Below are positions 1 to 9,844 of a DNA stretch of 62,038 bases, piece after piece; within the stretch, counting starts at the first letter, position 1; each line of letters starts with the position of its first letter. The position numbers were made by a program, and so were the translations under genes. This DNA is from Aestuariivita sp. GTDB lineage: Bacteria; Pseudomonadota; Alphaproteobacteria; Rhodobacterales; Rhodobacteraceae. The stretch covers positions 1 to 62,038 of the forward strand of contig JAPORU010000038.1 of NCBI GenBank assembly GCA_026710045.1. The letters run 5' to 3'. Under the pieces are notes generated by a model. The model saw nothing but the letters and a program-made list of their open reading frames with translations. It had not been told where the DNA came from and made no database searches.

Positions 1-34
1 AGTTTTCTAAATATTTGTTTTTAAAAGATCTTTT

Positions 35-593
35 TTGCAAAATGTTAAAGATGGGCTGGCCGTGCTCTTGGAATTTAGTGCTCGCACAACTGGCGAACCG
101 GCCAACCGCCATAAGATCACCTGCGATATCGCAGAAGCGATTATAGACCTGCAGACGCCAATCGCCAATCCACGCGTCATGCGGGTGGAGCGCACTTTCT
201 GGGAGAAGGCCACTGCCATTCATGCTTATTGCTTGAGGGGCGCGTTTCGCGGAGGTGATTGACTATGCCTGGCATTGGTATGATCTTGACTGCCTTGATC
301 ACTCCGACATAACCGCTAATGCGATCTTTGATCGCGACCTCGCCGAAGATGTGGCGAGTCACAAGCAGCATTTCTTTCGAGAAATTGATCGCGACGGTAA
401 TGTCATCGACTACCAGGTTGCGGTGTCCGGGGCATTGTGCCTCATACCGTCTGGGGAGGTACTTGACGCTTTTGGCAACGATTATTGGCAAATGCTTGAC
501 GTTGGCCTCTTTCAATCGGACGCCGTTGGTTTCGGAACCCTGATGGAACGGCTTTCCGACCTTCAGGATCGTGTCAACGAAGCGCACATATAG
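35..593 (+). pseudogene. AbiEii/AbiGii-type nucleotidyltransferase remnant, frameshifted
   Basis: Two adjacent plus-strand reading frames (35-262 and 255-593) together read like the C-terminal half of an AbiEii-family nucleotidyltransferase, the toxin half of type IV abortive-infection systems. The first contains the run RVERTFWEKATAIHAYC, typical of this family, and breaks off near base 255. The second continues with WYDLDCLD, then HKQHFFREID and a C-terminal helical stretch. One frameshift near 255-262 would join them. The N-terminal nucleotidyltransferase core is absent: a stop lies at 8-10 and the upstream bases are AT-rich, so the gene is truncated as well as frameshifted. No AbiEi-type antitoxin is visible inside the window. 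Family recognition is from memory of the family's sequence pattern; loss of function is inferred. Confidence 0.6.
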
Positions 594-849
594 GGTCGCC
601 TCATTGAAGACCAATGACATCAATGCAGAGGATAGAAGTTCGGATGGGAGAGGGTGGTTTGGAAGTAGAGCTTCACCGGGACACGGCTGAAACAGCGGTC
701 GGTCGCGATCTTCACGAAATCGCGGAGTTCGTCGCGATAAAGGTGCTTCGAAACTTTGCGCACCACTAGGGAGAAGTCCGCGGCAAGTGGCAGGCACCAA
801 GCCGCGACGCATGCGAGGCACACTTCCACTGGTACGGCAATGTGATCAA

Positions 850-1259
850 TATCGCTTCCTGAAACGCGTGGCAGAGGAAACCGAAGCCGCAGTGGTGATG
901 ATCTCGGGTAACCACGACCTGGCGACCGGATTGAGGCAATGTCTGTCTTCTTCACTGCGTTGCGAGTGCTGGTGCGTGGAATCGTCGACGTGGTCGAAAC
1001 TCCGCTTGCACTACGTGACGAACATGGCAAGACCGCTTTTTTCGCGTTGCCCTTTTCTTATGAATACGCCGCGCGGGAGGTACTTGAGGATGAAACAATC
1101 AGCGCGCCAGCAGATGTCATCGTAGCCCAGATGTCTGCAGCGAAGGCGCAGGTGCCTGAAGGCGCGCGCTGGGTCGTCGCCCATGCCTTAGTTGCGGGCG
1201 GTGCGGACGGCGAGGCGGAGCGCGCCCTTACTCGGGTGGGCAGAATCGAAAGGGAATAA
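850..1259 (+). pseudogene. SbcD-like exonuclease subunit remnant
   Basis: The plus strand carries pieces of an SbcD-type metallophosphoesterase, the nuclease subunit of SbcCD. In one frame, around 850-945, VVMISGNHD is the metallophosphatase GNHD motif. In the next frame, 939-1259, come AFFALPFSYEYAAREV and then a segment resembling the later SbcD core (ARWVVAHALVAGG, then LTRVGRIE). A frame change near 940 separates them. Neither the N-terminal DxH motif nor the C-terminal capping region is present, so only an internal part survives. Together with the AbiEii remnant this marks the left end of the window as decaying accessory DNA. Bases 594-850 hold no gene that I recognise. Confidence 0.55.
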
Positions 1260-1311
1260 ACGATCGGTAAAGGTTTGATAGGACAATGTGGCATACAGGG
1301 ATACATACGTG

Positions 1312-2103
1312 TCATTCGCATACAATCCCGTCACCGTCACCATCTCGCATGTATGGGTAGGCCGGATGGCTGCTTGGAACAGGTGCAATTCCATGGCGTC
1401 GGGCCTCTTTGCAGGTAATGCGACCATTTCGATTGTCGTCATATTTTTCCAACACGTCGAAACGATCCGTATTATCGCCATGAATGGCAGGGGCAGATAC
1501 TTGGATCCGGCACGTTAGAGGTTCCATTCTTGTGTTGCTGCAACGCGAGAGGACAGCTTCGAGGGTTCGTGCTTCACGGGCATCGATTGTCAGATTATAA
1601 GCTTGACGCACTTCCACGATGCGTCCCGCAAACCAACATTGATTGAACCCCGGTAACCATTCACCGGCGTCATGCCCAATTTTGTCATGTCTGTTGACGT
1701 TTGGTGACGCGAGAGTGAGATTACGCATGTCGTTTGCAAACTGTCTTCGTATGTCACGACTTTGAGCACAAAGGCCTGAATCGTGCGCTTCGCTTGTAGC
1801 CACGATATGTTCAATGTCTGTTTGGGACGTGGAATCAAAGCATGTCTTAGTATAAGGTCCGTAAATTGCACCGATTTGATGAACAATGCGCTTTTCAACG
1901 GATTGGGAGTATCGATAATCGGACTTGCGGTCATAAGGCGCGCAACGGTGTTCCGGAGCAATTGTGAGTCCGCGCCATGTTTCGCTGGCCGCGTTTGAAC
2001 AAAGGCAGGAGGAGAAAATGAGAACGGAAAGGCGCACGATCCGGGAGGTCAATCGTCCCTGATGATGAACCGCGTTTGCGAACTGTGATGGCTGGATTTG
2101 CAT
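1312..2103 (-). CDS. Secreted HNH (GmrSD/DUF1524-like) nuclease with Excalibur domain
   Basis: A 263-residue protein with an N-terminal hydrophobic segment (about residues 20-42, ending near ASE) that looks like a signal peptide. The central part has DIEHIVATSEAHD followed by NDMRNLTLASPNVNRHDK, the arrangement seen in HNH nucleases related to the C-terminal DUF1524 domain of GmrSD. The C-terminus is an Excalibur-type calcium-binding module: DDNRNGRITCKEA then DGDGDGIVCE, with paired cysteines and an Asp-rich loop. The likely product is therefore an exported or periplasmic nuclease, for nutrient scavenging or for degrading incoming DNA. The start is uncertain; an internal start before the hydrophobic segment is possible. 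It lies alone between nuclease-gene remnants and the DjlA-like gene. No catalytic evidence beyond the motif pattern. Confidence 0.6.
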   Translation of the reverse strand: MQIQPSQFANAVHHQGRLTSRIVRLSVLIFSSCLCSNAASETWRGLTIAPEHRCAPYDRKSDYRYSQSVEKRIVHQIGAIYGPYTKTCFDSTSQTDIEHIVATSEAHDSGLCAQSRDIRRQFANDMRNLTLASPNVNRHDKIGHDAGEWLPGFNQCWFAGRIVEVRQAYNLTIDAREARTLEAVLSRCSNTRMEPLTCRIQVSAPAIHGDNTDRFDVLEKYDDNRNGRITCKEARRHGIAPVPSSHPAYPYMRDGDGDGIVCE

Positions 2104-2343
2104 TGGTTGCGATTGGTGTTGCGAATGAGTTTCAACAGACCCCTCTTTATTCGGTACACTGCAGTGATCTGGATATAAGACGGTTCTTAAACGGGAATTT
2201 CCGTGGAACAGAAGGAGTGAGCGACCGAATAAAGTGGAGAATGTGCTGAGTGCTGTATCATGAGTCGACGTGATTCGAGAAATTTCGTGTCAACCTCTAC
2301 ATAAGTTGGTATTGGAGAGTAAAGTTACGAGCAAGGTAAATCG

Positions 2344-3033
2344 ATGTCTATTTGGTTGCGCATATCTCAGGCACTCTCAGCTCTGGCTCAAGGGGAAAGC
2401 TTAGCGACAATATTTGAAAAGCTTCGCTCGCCGCCACAACGCAGTGTTGCTTTTGCCATTGCCGTTATTGCGCTTGGGGCAAAAATGGCGAAGGCTGACG
2501 GTCTTGTCACCCGTGATGAAGTGACGGCGTTTCGAGAAGTTTTTGACATTCGCCGCGAAGATGAAGCGGGTGCTGCTCGGGTCTTCAATTTGGCACGACA
2601 AGATGTTGCCGGATATAGAGATTATGCTTCTCAGATCGCGCGAATGTTTCGTGATGATCCACAAACATTGGTCGATTTGTTGGAAGGGTTGTTTCACATT
2701 GCGATGGCGGATGGATTTTACCATCCGGGTGAAGATGATTTTTTGCAAAATGTTGCGGAGATCTTCGGTCTTTCAAGTTCGGTATTTCAGGCGCTCCGAA
2801 TGCGATTTGTGCCGGATGTCGTTCCGGATCCGTATACGGTCCTCGGCGTTTCGCCGAATATGCCAATCGAAGACATTCGCGCGGTTTGGCGACAGCTCAT
2901 CAAGGACAATCATCCCGATCGAATGATGGCACGTGGCGTGCCTGAAGAGGCGATCCAGTTGGCAAAAAAGCGTGTAATTGACATCCATCAGGCCTGGGAG
3001 GCCATTCGCGATGCGCCGTCGCGTTTGGTGTGA
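2344..3033 (+). CDS. TerB/J-domain co-chaperone (DjlA-like)
   Basis: A 229-residue soluble protein with two recognisable parts. Residues about 30-150 form an all-helical TerB-like domain with paired acidic repeats (AKMAKADGLVTRDE and IAMADGFYHPGEDD, about 75 residues apart). Residues about 162-229 form a J domain with the HPD tripeptide at 190-192 (NHPDRMMARG), which stimulates DnaK ATPase activity. This is the DjlA layout, but there is no N-terminal membrane anchor like that of E. coli DjlA. Alphaproteobacterial versions are usually annotated as DjlA or as molecular chaperone DnaJ. It stands alone, with a 240-base gap upstream, and converges on the AAA ATPase gene. Confidence 0.8.
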   Translation: MSIWLRISQALSALAQGESLATIFEKLRSPPQRSVAFAIAVIALGAKMAKADGLVTRDEVTAFREVFDIRREDEAGAARVFNLARQDVAGYRDYASQIARMFRDDPQTLVDLLEGLFHIAMADGFYHPGEDDFLQNVAEIFGLSSSVFQALRMRFVPDVVPDPYTVLGVSPNMPIEDIRAVWRQLIKDNHPDRMMARGVPEEAIQLAKKRVIDIHQAWEAIRDAPSRLV

Positions 3034-3145
3034 ACTTTCGGGGCGTGCGTAATGCCCTCTTGATCAATCGCCATTTCTACGTGGGTGGACAAGTATGGAA
3101 GGATGCATGGGGATCTCGGCACAGCATACCTGATATTTATCCGTA

Positions 3146-4957
3146 TCAAGGACACCGGTCGATGTGCGGAGCAGGAATATGTAAAGGTCGTGGCCCGCGT
3201 CCAGACAGGATGTCCGTTATATCCATGATGTAGGTATTTGTGATGCCATGATCTCTACAGGATGTGAACGTATTTGATACTTCCTGCGCGAGGGCTACTG
3301 TCTCCTCGGCGGTGAAAGAGCGGGAGATCATGACATAGTTCACGGCCTTTTTCCACTTCTCGCGAAAATGCGCTTTGGTTAAGGCGTCGCCGATCGAGAG
3401 CGGTCGCAAAAGGGCGTTCAAGCGCTCGATATCGTTTCGGATCGTGCTTGGTGGGCGTCCATCCTTGTTCTTTCGTACTTGATAGAATGCGCGGGCGTTC
3501 CGCTTGACGGATCCGACCCAAAAGTGACGATCACCATCATGGTTCGTTGGAGAGGTCGGATGCCTCTGATGGTGAATAAGAAGAATGTCGAGATCGCCCC
3601 TTACCTCTTCTCTCTCCAGACCTATGTAAATGCGTGTGCGTCCAGCCTGTCCCGAGGGCAGGACATTCGTACCGATCTCAAAGAGATGACGAAGACCTGC
3701 GGCGGCGAAGGTCTCAAGGCCATATCCCTCAAGACTTCGTACGGCGGCGACACGATCGAGTTCAAGAACATCTTTTTCACCTTCCTCAACGTGAGCGATA
3801 TTCGTAAACGGTTCCAGTCCCTTTATCTGAAACCGTGTGAAGTTGTCCGACACATACCATTTGACCTTGTCCTCTGAATCAAGTGGCGCACGGGAATTCA
3901 GTAAACCAAGATGTGCACTCCCGAGACGTCGATCGATCGCGTCATAGATATACTTTTCGATGGCTTTATTGTTTACCGGTTTGTCCGGTTGCTTTGATTT
4001 CAATGCGGATTGAAACAAGATAAGAGAAGGGTCTTTTTTTGTCTTTTGCCTCCCAAGGGCGTCCGAAATATCGCGCCCCTCTGGTTTTTCGGCCAACCAA
4101 CGAATAAGTTCTACATCAGGTGACTTCAATTGGACCTCCATCTGGTCTTTGAATTCTCCGCCAGGAGATGTCCGATAGACTTCCTCCATCTCCAGGAACT
4201 GGCGTGTCCATTCGGCGTTGTCCCGTATCTGCACGAAATCACTCAGATGGTCTTCTTCCCAAAATCGCTCCCAATGCCCGGGTAGTCCATTGTAGGTGGT
4301 CCAAAGAGTGAGGAGTCGATCAGGGTTTTGATCCCATTTCTGATCCTGCGCCATTTCCTTGAACTCGGCAAAGGTCCATGGTTTCACATGGTGGAAATGG
4401 TTGACCCGCCCGAACATCGGCGCCATGGGGTGCTTGAACATCTCTACCAGCCGCTGTTGTTCTGATCCCATTACGATGAGACGGGGCTGCCAATTCTCGG
4501 GGCGCTTGCGGCCGGGTATACGCAGATCGTCGATGAGATGTTGAAAATTCGATTCTAATCCTCCTGATTCGTCTAGTCGTATCCGTTGGAATTCATCGAT
4601 GATCAGGATGTGTCCCTTCTCAAGAATATGATGCGCGATTTTTGCAACATCGGTATGCGTGTCCTCATGCGGGATATAGTCATCAAGGAGAGATGAATCG
4701 GTTCTCTGGATGGCATCCCGAAGATCGGAATCGAATCGATGGCGAAGTCCAACGGGTGCACCCAGGGAACAGAAGATGATTTTTTGTGGATTCGACGGTC
4801 TTGGAGTATTGTATTTAAAGTGGGTGAGAAGGGCGGTCTTGCCAACATATCGTCGACCATAAATCGCCAAAGAGGAAAATCGGGTCCGAGCGTTTACGAA
4901 TCGGTCAACGACCTGAAGGTCCGGTTTACGTCCGTAGAATTTCCAGATTTTTCTCAT
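3146..4957 (-). CDS. AAA ATPase of the archaeal-ATPase/DUF234 type
   Basis: A protein of about 603 residues with a P-loop NTPase domain near its N-terminus: Walker A GRRYVGKTA, Walker B ILIIDEFQRI about 80 residues later, then VMGSEQQRLVEMF resembling a sensor-1 region. The middle looks helical, and the C-terminal 180 residues (GLETFAAAGLRHLF, then RGDLDILLI and FWVGSVKRN) resemble the nuclease-like C-terminal domain of archaeal-ATPase/DUF234 proteins. The usual acidic residue of a (D/E)xK motif is Ser here. These proteins are poorly understood and often move between genomes. I chose ATG 4957 (MRKIWKFYGRK) because the family normally starts just before the GR motif; an in-frame GTG at 4978 would add seven residues. 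No operon partner is present. Function unknown. Confidence 0.65.
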   Translation of the reverse strand: MRKIWKFYGRKPDLQVVDRFVNARTRFSSLAIYGRRYVGKTALLTHFKYNTPRPSNPQKIIFCSLGAPVGLRHRFDSDLRDAIQRTDSSLLDDYIPHEDTHTDVAKIAHHILEKGHILIIDEFQRIRLDESGGLESNFQHLIDDLRIPGRKRPENWQPRLIVMGSEQQRLVEMFKHPMAPMFGRVNHFHHVKPWTFAEFKEMAQDQKWDQNPDRLLTLWTTYNGLPGHWERFWEEDHLSDFVQIRDNAEWTRQFLEMEEVYRTSPGGEFKDQMEVQLKSPDVELIRWLAEKPEGRDISDALGRQKTKKDPSLILFQSALKSKQPDKPVNNKAIEKYIYDAIDRRLGSAHLGLLNSRAPLDSEDKVKWYVSDNFTRFQIKGLEPFTNIAHVEEGEKDVLELDRVAAVRSLEGYGLETFAAAGLRHLFEIGTNVLPSGQAGRTRIYIGLEREEVRGDLDILLIHHQRHPTSPTNHDGDRHFWVGSVKRNARAFYQVRKNKDGRPPSTIRNDIERLNALLRPLSIGDALTKAHFREKWKKAVNYVMISRSFTAEETVALAQEVSNTFTSCRDHGITNTYIMDITDILSGRGPRPLHIPAPHIDRCP

Positions 4958-5206
4958 ATCAATCTCACATGGTGTCACAATCCAGGATTTTGGATTCTGT
5001 ATGATTTTCAGTGATTTTGGAGTATTTTGGCGTCGAACCGTCTTCTGGACATTGGTCCAATTTAACGATGAACCTTCCTTTGCACAATGCTGTAAGATCG
5101 TCGAAATACGTGAGAGCTGAAGATGAACATGAGCGTTTTAACGAACTGCAAAATTTGGGAATAATCGGACTGTTATGGTCCTATTATGGTTGTTGTGCGC
5201 ATCATA

Positions 5207-6760
5207 TCAGGATTGGGTCTGTTGCTCCCGCATGGTTGTGACGCTGACACGCGCATCGAGTGAGCTGGCCAGAGATAGAAGTCGCGCTTCGGCGACCTCT
5301 CCGTAGAGCGCAGTCGCCGCTTTTTGAATACGTAATTCGAGTATTTTCTTCTTGGGATACCAACGCAATGCTCCGAGGGGGATATCGGGTTGCATTGAAA
5401 ACATGGCACCAAACCGCATCGCCTTTCCGAGGACTTCGGCTTCCAGTTGCCTGTTGGAATCAAGCAGGTCGGATAGTTCATCAAAGCGTGTACCTTCACG
5501 CCGATTCCGGTACCGATGGAACAAGGCGAGGCCCAAATAAACTCTTTCAGAATGCTTAAGGCCACCCAAGTTTGCCCGCGTTGCATTATCAAAGCAGGTT
5601 TCTGCACGGTAGTTGGGGTGCGCACGCCAACTGACATCGTGAAGCAAGCAGGCTGCCTTGATGAGACGCAGTTGGGTGGGCGGTGCATTTCGAAAAAGAG
5701 GCAACACGAATTGGTACAGTACGCGTCCAAAGCCGGGTACGCGTGCATCCTTTGACTCTGCAAATCGGCACGCCTCGATCAAGGGATCGCGGTCGCGCAA
5801 TTGTGCTGGCATTTGTTCATACAGCATACCCTCACGAATTCCATAACTGGAAATCGCGATATCCTTTGGTCGAAAGGTGCGGATCATCCGCTTGAGTATG
5901 TCAATTGCATAAGGAACCAGTGAAAGTCTGGTCACGGAAATTCCGCATATCATCCGAAGGTTTTCAATGTCGTGACTGGTGATGAATTCTGCTGTCGCTG
6001 ACACGGATTTGGCTGACATACGATACTCATGCAGGACGTGCAGGGGATATCCGCGCCGTTCCATGTCGATACGCGCGATTGCTCGCCACGAGCCGCCGAC
6101 AAGAAACAAACGGTCCCTTTGTCTGCCCATACTCAGAGCCAGGTTTTCAATGCTGTCCTTGATGTAGGACTTTCGGCCCTTTTTGCCTCCCTTCATTCCC
6201 TGCAACTTCAGAGGCCCGAGATTCGAGGATGTGCGTCGACCAACTTGTCCGTCCCGGATTTCGGCCAATTCCATGGAGGAACCACCGAGGTCACACACCA
6301 ACCCGAAAGATCCCGGCCATCCTAACAAGACGCCTTGGGCGGAAAGTCGGGCTTCCTCTTCACCGCCGATGATCCAAAGATCAAGTTCCGTTTCACGTTT
6401 CACTCTGTCACGGAATGCCTCTCCGTCAATGGCGTCACGAACCGCAGCGGTCCCGATGGCGGTCAAATTCGTCAATTTCATTCCGATGGCAAGGAGTTGG
6501 AATCTCTTGATCGCTGCGAGCGCGCGACTACAGCCTTCTGGATTCAGATAACCGGTTTTGGTCATTCCGGCGCCCAATCCGCACATTATTTTTTCGTTAA
6601 AGAAATAGGCTGGACTTCGAGCCGCGCCATTAAAGACCACCATACGAACGGAGTTTGATCCGACATCAATGACACCAACCCGTGACAACGCTCGAACAGA
6701 GGGATCATCAAATAATGGGTGCCCAAACGGTTCCCAGTCGCGTGATGTTTCGTACGTCAA
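5207..6760 (-). CDS. ppx: Exopolyphosphatase (Ppx/GppA family)
   Basis: A 517-residue member of the ASKHA superfamily. The N-terminal phosphate-1 motif reads VGVIDVGSNSVRMVVFN. Further on are GTAAVRDA and the phosphate-2 motif VCDLGGSSMEL, both characteristic of Ppx/GppA enzymes that release orthophosphate from polyphosphate or cleave pppGpp. The C-terminal 200 residues contain LLHDVSWRAHPNYRAE, matching the HD-like domain of long Ppx proteins. It follows ppk by 58 bases on the same strand, the usual alphaproteobacterial ppk-ppx pair, which supports a role in polyphosphate turnover. pppGpp hydrolase activity cannot be excluded. Confidence 0.9.
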   Translation of the reverse strand: MTYETSRDWEPFGHPLFDDPSVRALSRVGVIDVGSNSVRMVVFNGAARSPAYFFNEKIMCGLGAGMTKTGYLNPEGCSRALAAIKRFQLLAIGMKLTNLTAIGTAAVRDAIDGEAFRDRVKRETELDLWIIGGEEEARLSAQGVLLGWPGSFGLVCDLGGSSMELAEIRDGQVGRRTSSNLGPLKLQGMKGGKKGRKSYIKDSIENLALSMGRQRDRLFLVGGSWRAIARIDMERRGYPLHVLHEYRMSAKSVSATAEFITSHDIENLRMICGISVTRLSLVPYAIDILKRMIRTFRPKDIAISSYGIREGMLYEQMPAQLRDRDPLIEACRFAESKDARVPGFGRVLYQFVLPLFRNAPPTQLRLIKAACLLHDVSWRAHPNYRAETCFDNATRANLGGLKHSERVYLGLALFHRYRNRREGTRFDELSDLLDSNRQLEAEVLGKAMRFGAMFSMQPDIPLGALRWYPKKKILELRIQKAATALYGEVAEARLLSLASSLDARVSVTTMREQQTQS

Positions 6761-6818
6761 ATTGAAAGCAAACCTGGTTGGTTGAGTTTCACTCAGTGGG
6801 TGTCGTGCGTGAACGGGT

Positions 6819-8993
6819 TTAAGTGTCGGTGTGGGTCAGTTTTGGTACATCGGATGCTCCCGCAGAGCCACGTCCCGACAATGATGGGTTTTCCATAAAG
6901 AAACGATGGCAATTGAAGGCGAATTCTCCTTTCTTGATCGGGAGGCGCTGAAAGGAACCATCGGGGGACATAACCCAACTTTGGGCAACATCGGCAAGAT
7001 TGGCCGCCATGATTTGGCTGACAATCTGGGCCTTGACTGTTGCATTATGAATTTCAACCAGCGTCTCCACCCGGCGATTGAGGTTGCGTCCCATCCAGTC
7101 GGCAGACGATATGAAGACACGGGCCTTTTTTGAGGGCAGTCCAAATCCGTTCCCAAAGCAGACGATCCGTGAGTGCTCTAAGAATCGTCCCACAATAGAT
7201 TTGACTCGAATGTTTTCACTCATTCCCTTTATTCCAGGACGTAAGCCGCATATTCCACGAATGACAAGACTGATTTCCACCCCAGCCTGGCTTGCTTCAT
7301 AGAGTGCATCAATAACGGCGTGATCAATCAACGAGTTCATTTTTGCCCAGATTTTAGCCGGTCGACCCTGCTGAGAGTGCTGTATTTCGACCCGAATCAG
7401 TTTGATCAATTGCGGCTTGAGTGAGAGAGGTGAAATCGTCAGGTTTTCGAGACTGTTCGGCTTCGCGTAACCAGACAGATAATTGAAGACCTTTGTCGCA
7501 TCTCGGCCCAATACAGGATCGCAAGTGAAGAAGCTGAGATCGGTATAGATGCGAGCGGTAATGGGATGATAATTTCCGGTTCCGTAATGCGTATAGGTCA
7601 CGAGATTGCCACCCTCGCGTCTTACAACCGTTGAGATTTTTGCATGTGTCTTGAGATCCATAAATCCGTAGACAACATGCGCACCGGCTCGCTCCAATCG
7701 TCGTGATTGACGAATATTCGCCGCTTCGTCAAATCGGGCTTTCAACTCAACGAGAGCCGTTACGGACTTGCCATCCTCGGCTGCTTCACAGAGAGCTTCG
7801 ACGATCGGAGATTCATTCGATGTCCGATAGAGAGTTTGCTTGATGGCAACGACGTCGGGATCACGGGCCGCTTGTTGCAGGAACCGAATGACCAAGTCAA
7901 AGGTTTCGTAGGGATGTTGTAGAAGCATGTCCTTTTGACGAATAGCGGCAAAGATATCACCATCATGATCCTGTACACGTTCGGGCACACGTGGTGAAAA
8001 GGGTGGCCATTGAAGATCAGGTCTTTGATCAAGTACAAGTTCACCAAGGTCGGCCAGTCCGATCATACCATTGATCTCGACCATTTCATCGTCGTTAACC
8101 TGTAATTGGCGTTGAACAAGCGATTTGAGTTTTGGAGGGGCACCAAGGGAAAAGGTCATTCGGACGACTTCGCCGCGGCGGCGACGCTTGAGAGCGACTT
8201 CGAATTCGCGAACCAGGTCTTCGGCTTCGTCTTCAACTTCAAGGTCACTGTTCCGTAACACGCGAAAGGCAAAGTGCGCCTTCGCTCTGTAACCTGGAAA
8301 CAGGTGATCAATTTTGACCAGGAGCAAGTCCTCAAGCGGTAGGAAGCGATATTGACCTGTTTTGGAGGGCAGTTGAACAAAGCGATTCACTTGAGCGGGA
8401 ATCGGTAATAGAGCTTGTAGTGGACGTTTGTCCCGCTTTCGTTCGAGTTGTAAAACAAGTGAAAAGGCGCCGTTGGGTAAGAACGGAAATGGATGGGCAG
8501 GATCGATCGCGAGAGGCGATACCACAGCAAAAACCTGATGTAAGAAAAAGTCATCAAGAAAATCTTGATCCTTTTCAGTAAGTCTCTCTGCCTGCAAAAT
8601 TGCAATAGCTTCCCGTTCCATGTCAGCGGTAAGCGTTGACAGAACTTCTTGCTGTTTTGCCATCAGCTTTCGAGCATCTTCATTGATTTTGACAAGTTGC
8701 TCTGCTGCGGTCATGCCGTCGATGGCCGGGGTAAAGTTTCCAGCGTGTGCAAGTTCGCGTAATCCGGCGACACGGACTGTAAAGAATTCATCGAGATTTG
8801 CCGCTGAAATTGACAAAAATCGCAATCGTTCCAAGAGCGGTACACGGCTGTTTTTAGCTTCCTCGAGCACCCGCCAATTGAAACCCAACCAACTCAACTC
8901 GCGATTGAAAAATCGTGCGGGACCCTGTTGATCAAGGCGATCGAATTCGGTGGCCGCAGGGAATGGAGATTTTAGGAAATCTGCATGATTCAT
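6819..8993 (-). CDS. ppk: Polyphosphate kinase 1
   Basis: A 724-residue Ppk1, a full-length size for the family. It transfers the gamma phosphate of ATP to growing polyphosphate and can run in reverse. The N-terminus has RFFNRELSWLGFNWRVLEEA, a hallmark of the family. DPDVVAIKQTLYRT lies in the first catalytic domain, and THYGTGNYHPITARIYTD contains the phosphorylated histidine. SSADWMGRNLNRRVE near the C-terminus is the second phospholipase-D-like motif. It sits directly upstream of ppx, so synthesis and breakdown of polyphosphate are probably co-expressed. Confidence 0.95.
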   Translation of the reverse strand: MNHADFLKSPFPAATEFDRLDQQGPARFFNRELSWLGFNWRVLEEAKNSRVPLLERLRFLSISAANLDEFFTVRVAGLRELAHAGNFTPAIDGMTAAEQLVKINEDARKLMAKQQEVLSTLTADMEREAIAILQAERLTEKDQDFLDDFFLHQVFAVVSPLAIDPAHPFPFLPNGAFSLVLQLERKRDKRPLQALLPIPAQVNRFVQLPSKTGQYRFLPLEDLLLVKIDHLFPGYRAKAHFAFRVLRNSDLEVEDEAEDLVREFEVALKRRRRGEVVRMTFSLGAPPKLKSLVQRQLQVNDDEMVEINGMIGLADLGELVLDQRPDLQWPPFSPRVPERVQDHDGDIFAAIRQKDMLLQHPYETFDLVIRFLQQAARDPDVVAIKQTLYRTSNESPIVEALCEAAEDGKSVTALVELKARFDEAANIRQSRRLERAGAHVVYGFMDLKTHAKISTVVRREGGNLVTYTHYGTGNYHPITARIYTDLSFFTCDPVLGRDATKVFNYLSGYAKPNSLENLTISPLSLKPQLIKLIRVEIQHSQQGRPAKIWAKMNSLIDHAVIDALYEASQAGVEISLVIRGICGLRPGIKGMSENIRVKSIVGRFLEHSRIVCFGNGFGLPSKKARVFISSADWMGRNLNRRVETLVEIHNATVKAQIVSQIMAANLADVAQSWVMSPDGSFQRLPIKKGEFAFNCHRFFMENPSLSGRGSAGASDVPKLTHTDT

Positions 8994-9166
8994 GGGAATT
9001 ATCGGGTGTGTGCCGTAAATGATGTCGTTAACGGGTGGGATCGTTATTCCACTGGGTTTCGGTGTTCTGGATAAATCATCTCAAGACCTCAATAGGGTTA
9101 TTTCACATCATGCGGATGATGACGGATGCCTTTCGCACACAATCAAGTTTGACGTGTTTGTTCGTG

Positions 9167-9844
9167 TCATGTGTGTTCATTTTCGGCAAGAACATCACGT
9201 GCGAGGGATCGTGTGACGTTGCGTCGCTGAGCTAGTGATGCATGATCAATGTCCTTCACGATCTGACGCGCAGCATTGATGGAGCGTTCCATATGGGTAA
9301 CAAGATATGGAATGACATCCGTTTTGGGAATGATTTGACGGTCGTGAAAGAGTTTGCCTAAAATGGCCGACAACAAGAGATCGTCGGGTTCTTCGAGTGT
9401 TGCACTTGGAAACGATTCGATGCGACTTTGTAAATCAGGCAAGCTCAGCCCCCATCTCTTTATGGATTCTTGACCTGTTACCAAGAGTCTTTGCCCAAAC
9501 TCAAAGGTTAAGTTGTGTAAATGAAACAAGTTTCTTTGTGCGTCCATATCTGTTGCGATTTGTGGAACATTCTCGACGGCAATGGCTTGCAGTGATAGAT
9601 TCGGAATATCATAGTCGGCAATGTCGTGAGCTTGGATGATCCGGGCATTGAACTTCGTGGCCCAAATATGGGCAAGATGTGTTTTTCCACAGCCGCGGGG
9701 GCCCGAGATTGCCAGCCGTCTGTCATCACTCTCTAGAACGTCATCAATTAACGCAAAGGCAACCTTGTTTGATGTCGAGATATAGAAGTCTTCGCGCTTG
9801 AAGGCTGCTTGATGAGGGATGTCAAAGGTTAATTGCCGAGACAT
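9167..9844 (-). CDS. hdaA: HdaA, DnaA-related regulator of replication initiation
   Basis: A 225-residue protein starting at ATG 9844, which overlaps the perM stop by one base (TGATG). It has a Walker A motif GPRGCGKTHLAH and is shaped like the AAA+ domain III of DnaA without the DNA-binding domain IV. Alphaproteobacterial HdaA, the counterpart of E. coli Hda, works with the DNA polymerase sliding clamp to promote hydrolysis of DnaA-bound ATP and prevent over-initiation. The N-terminal MSRQLTFDIPH contains QLTFDI, which fits the clamp-binding peptide expected at the start of Hda proteins. The perM-hdaA order is the usual one in this class. An upstream in-frame extension would lie inside perM and is rejected. 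Confidence 0.88.
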   Translation of the reverse strand: MSRQLTFDIPHQAAFKREDFYISTSNKVAFALIDDVLESDDRRLAISGPRGCGKTHLAHIWATKFNARIIQAHDIADYDIPNLSLQAIAVENVPQIATDMDAQRNLFHLHNLTFEFGQRLLVTGQESIKRWGLSLPDLQSRIESFPSATLEEPDDLLLSAILGKLFHDRQIIPKTDVIPYLVTHMERSINAARQIVKDIDHASLAQRRNVTRSLARDVLAENEHT

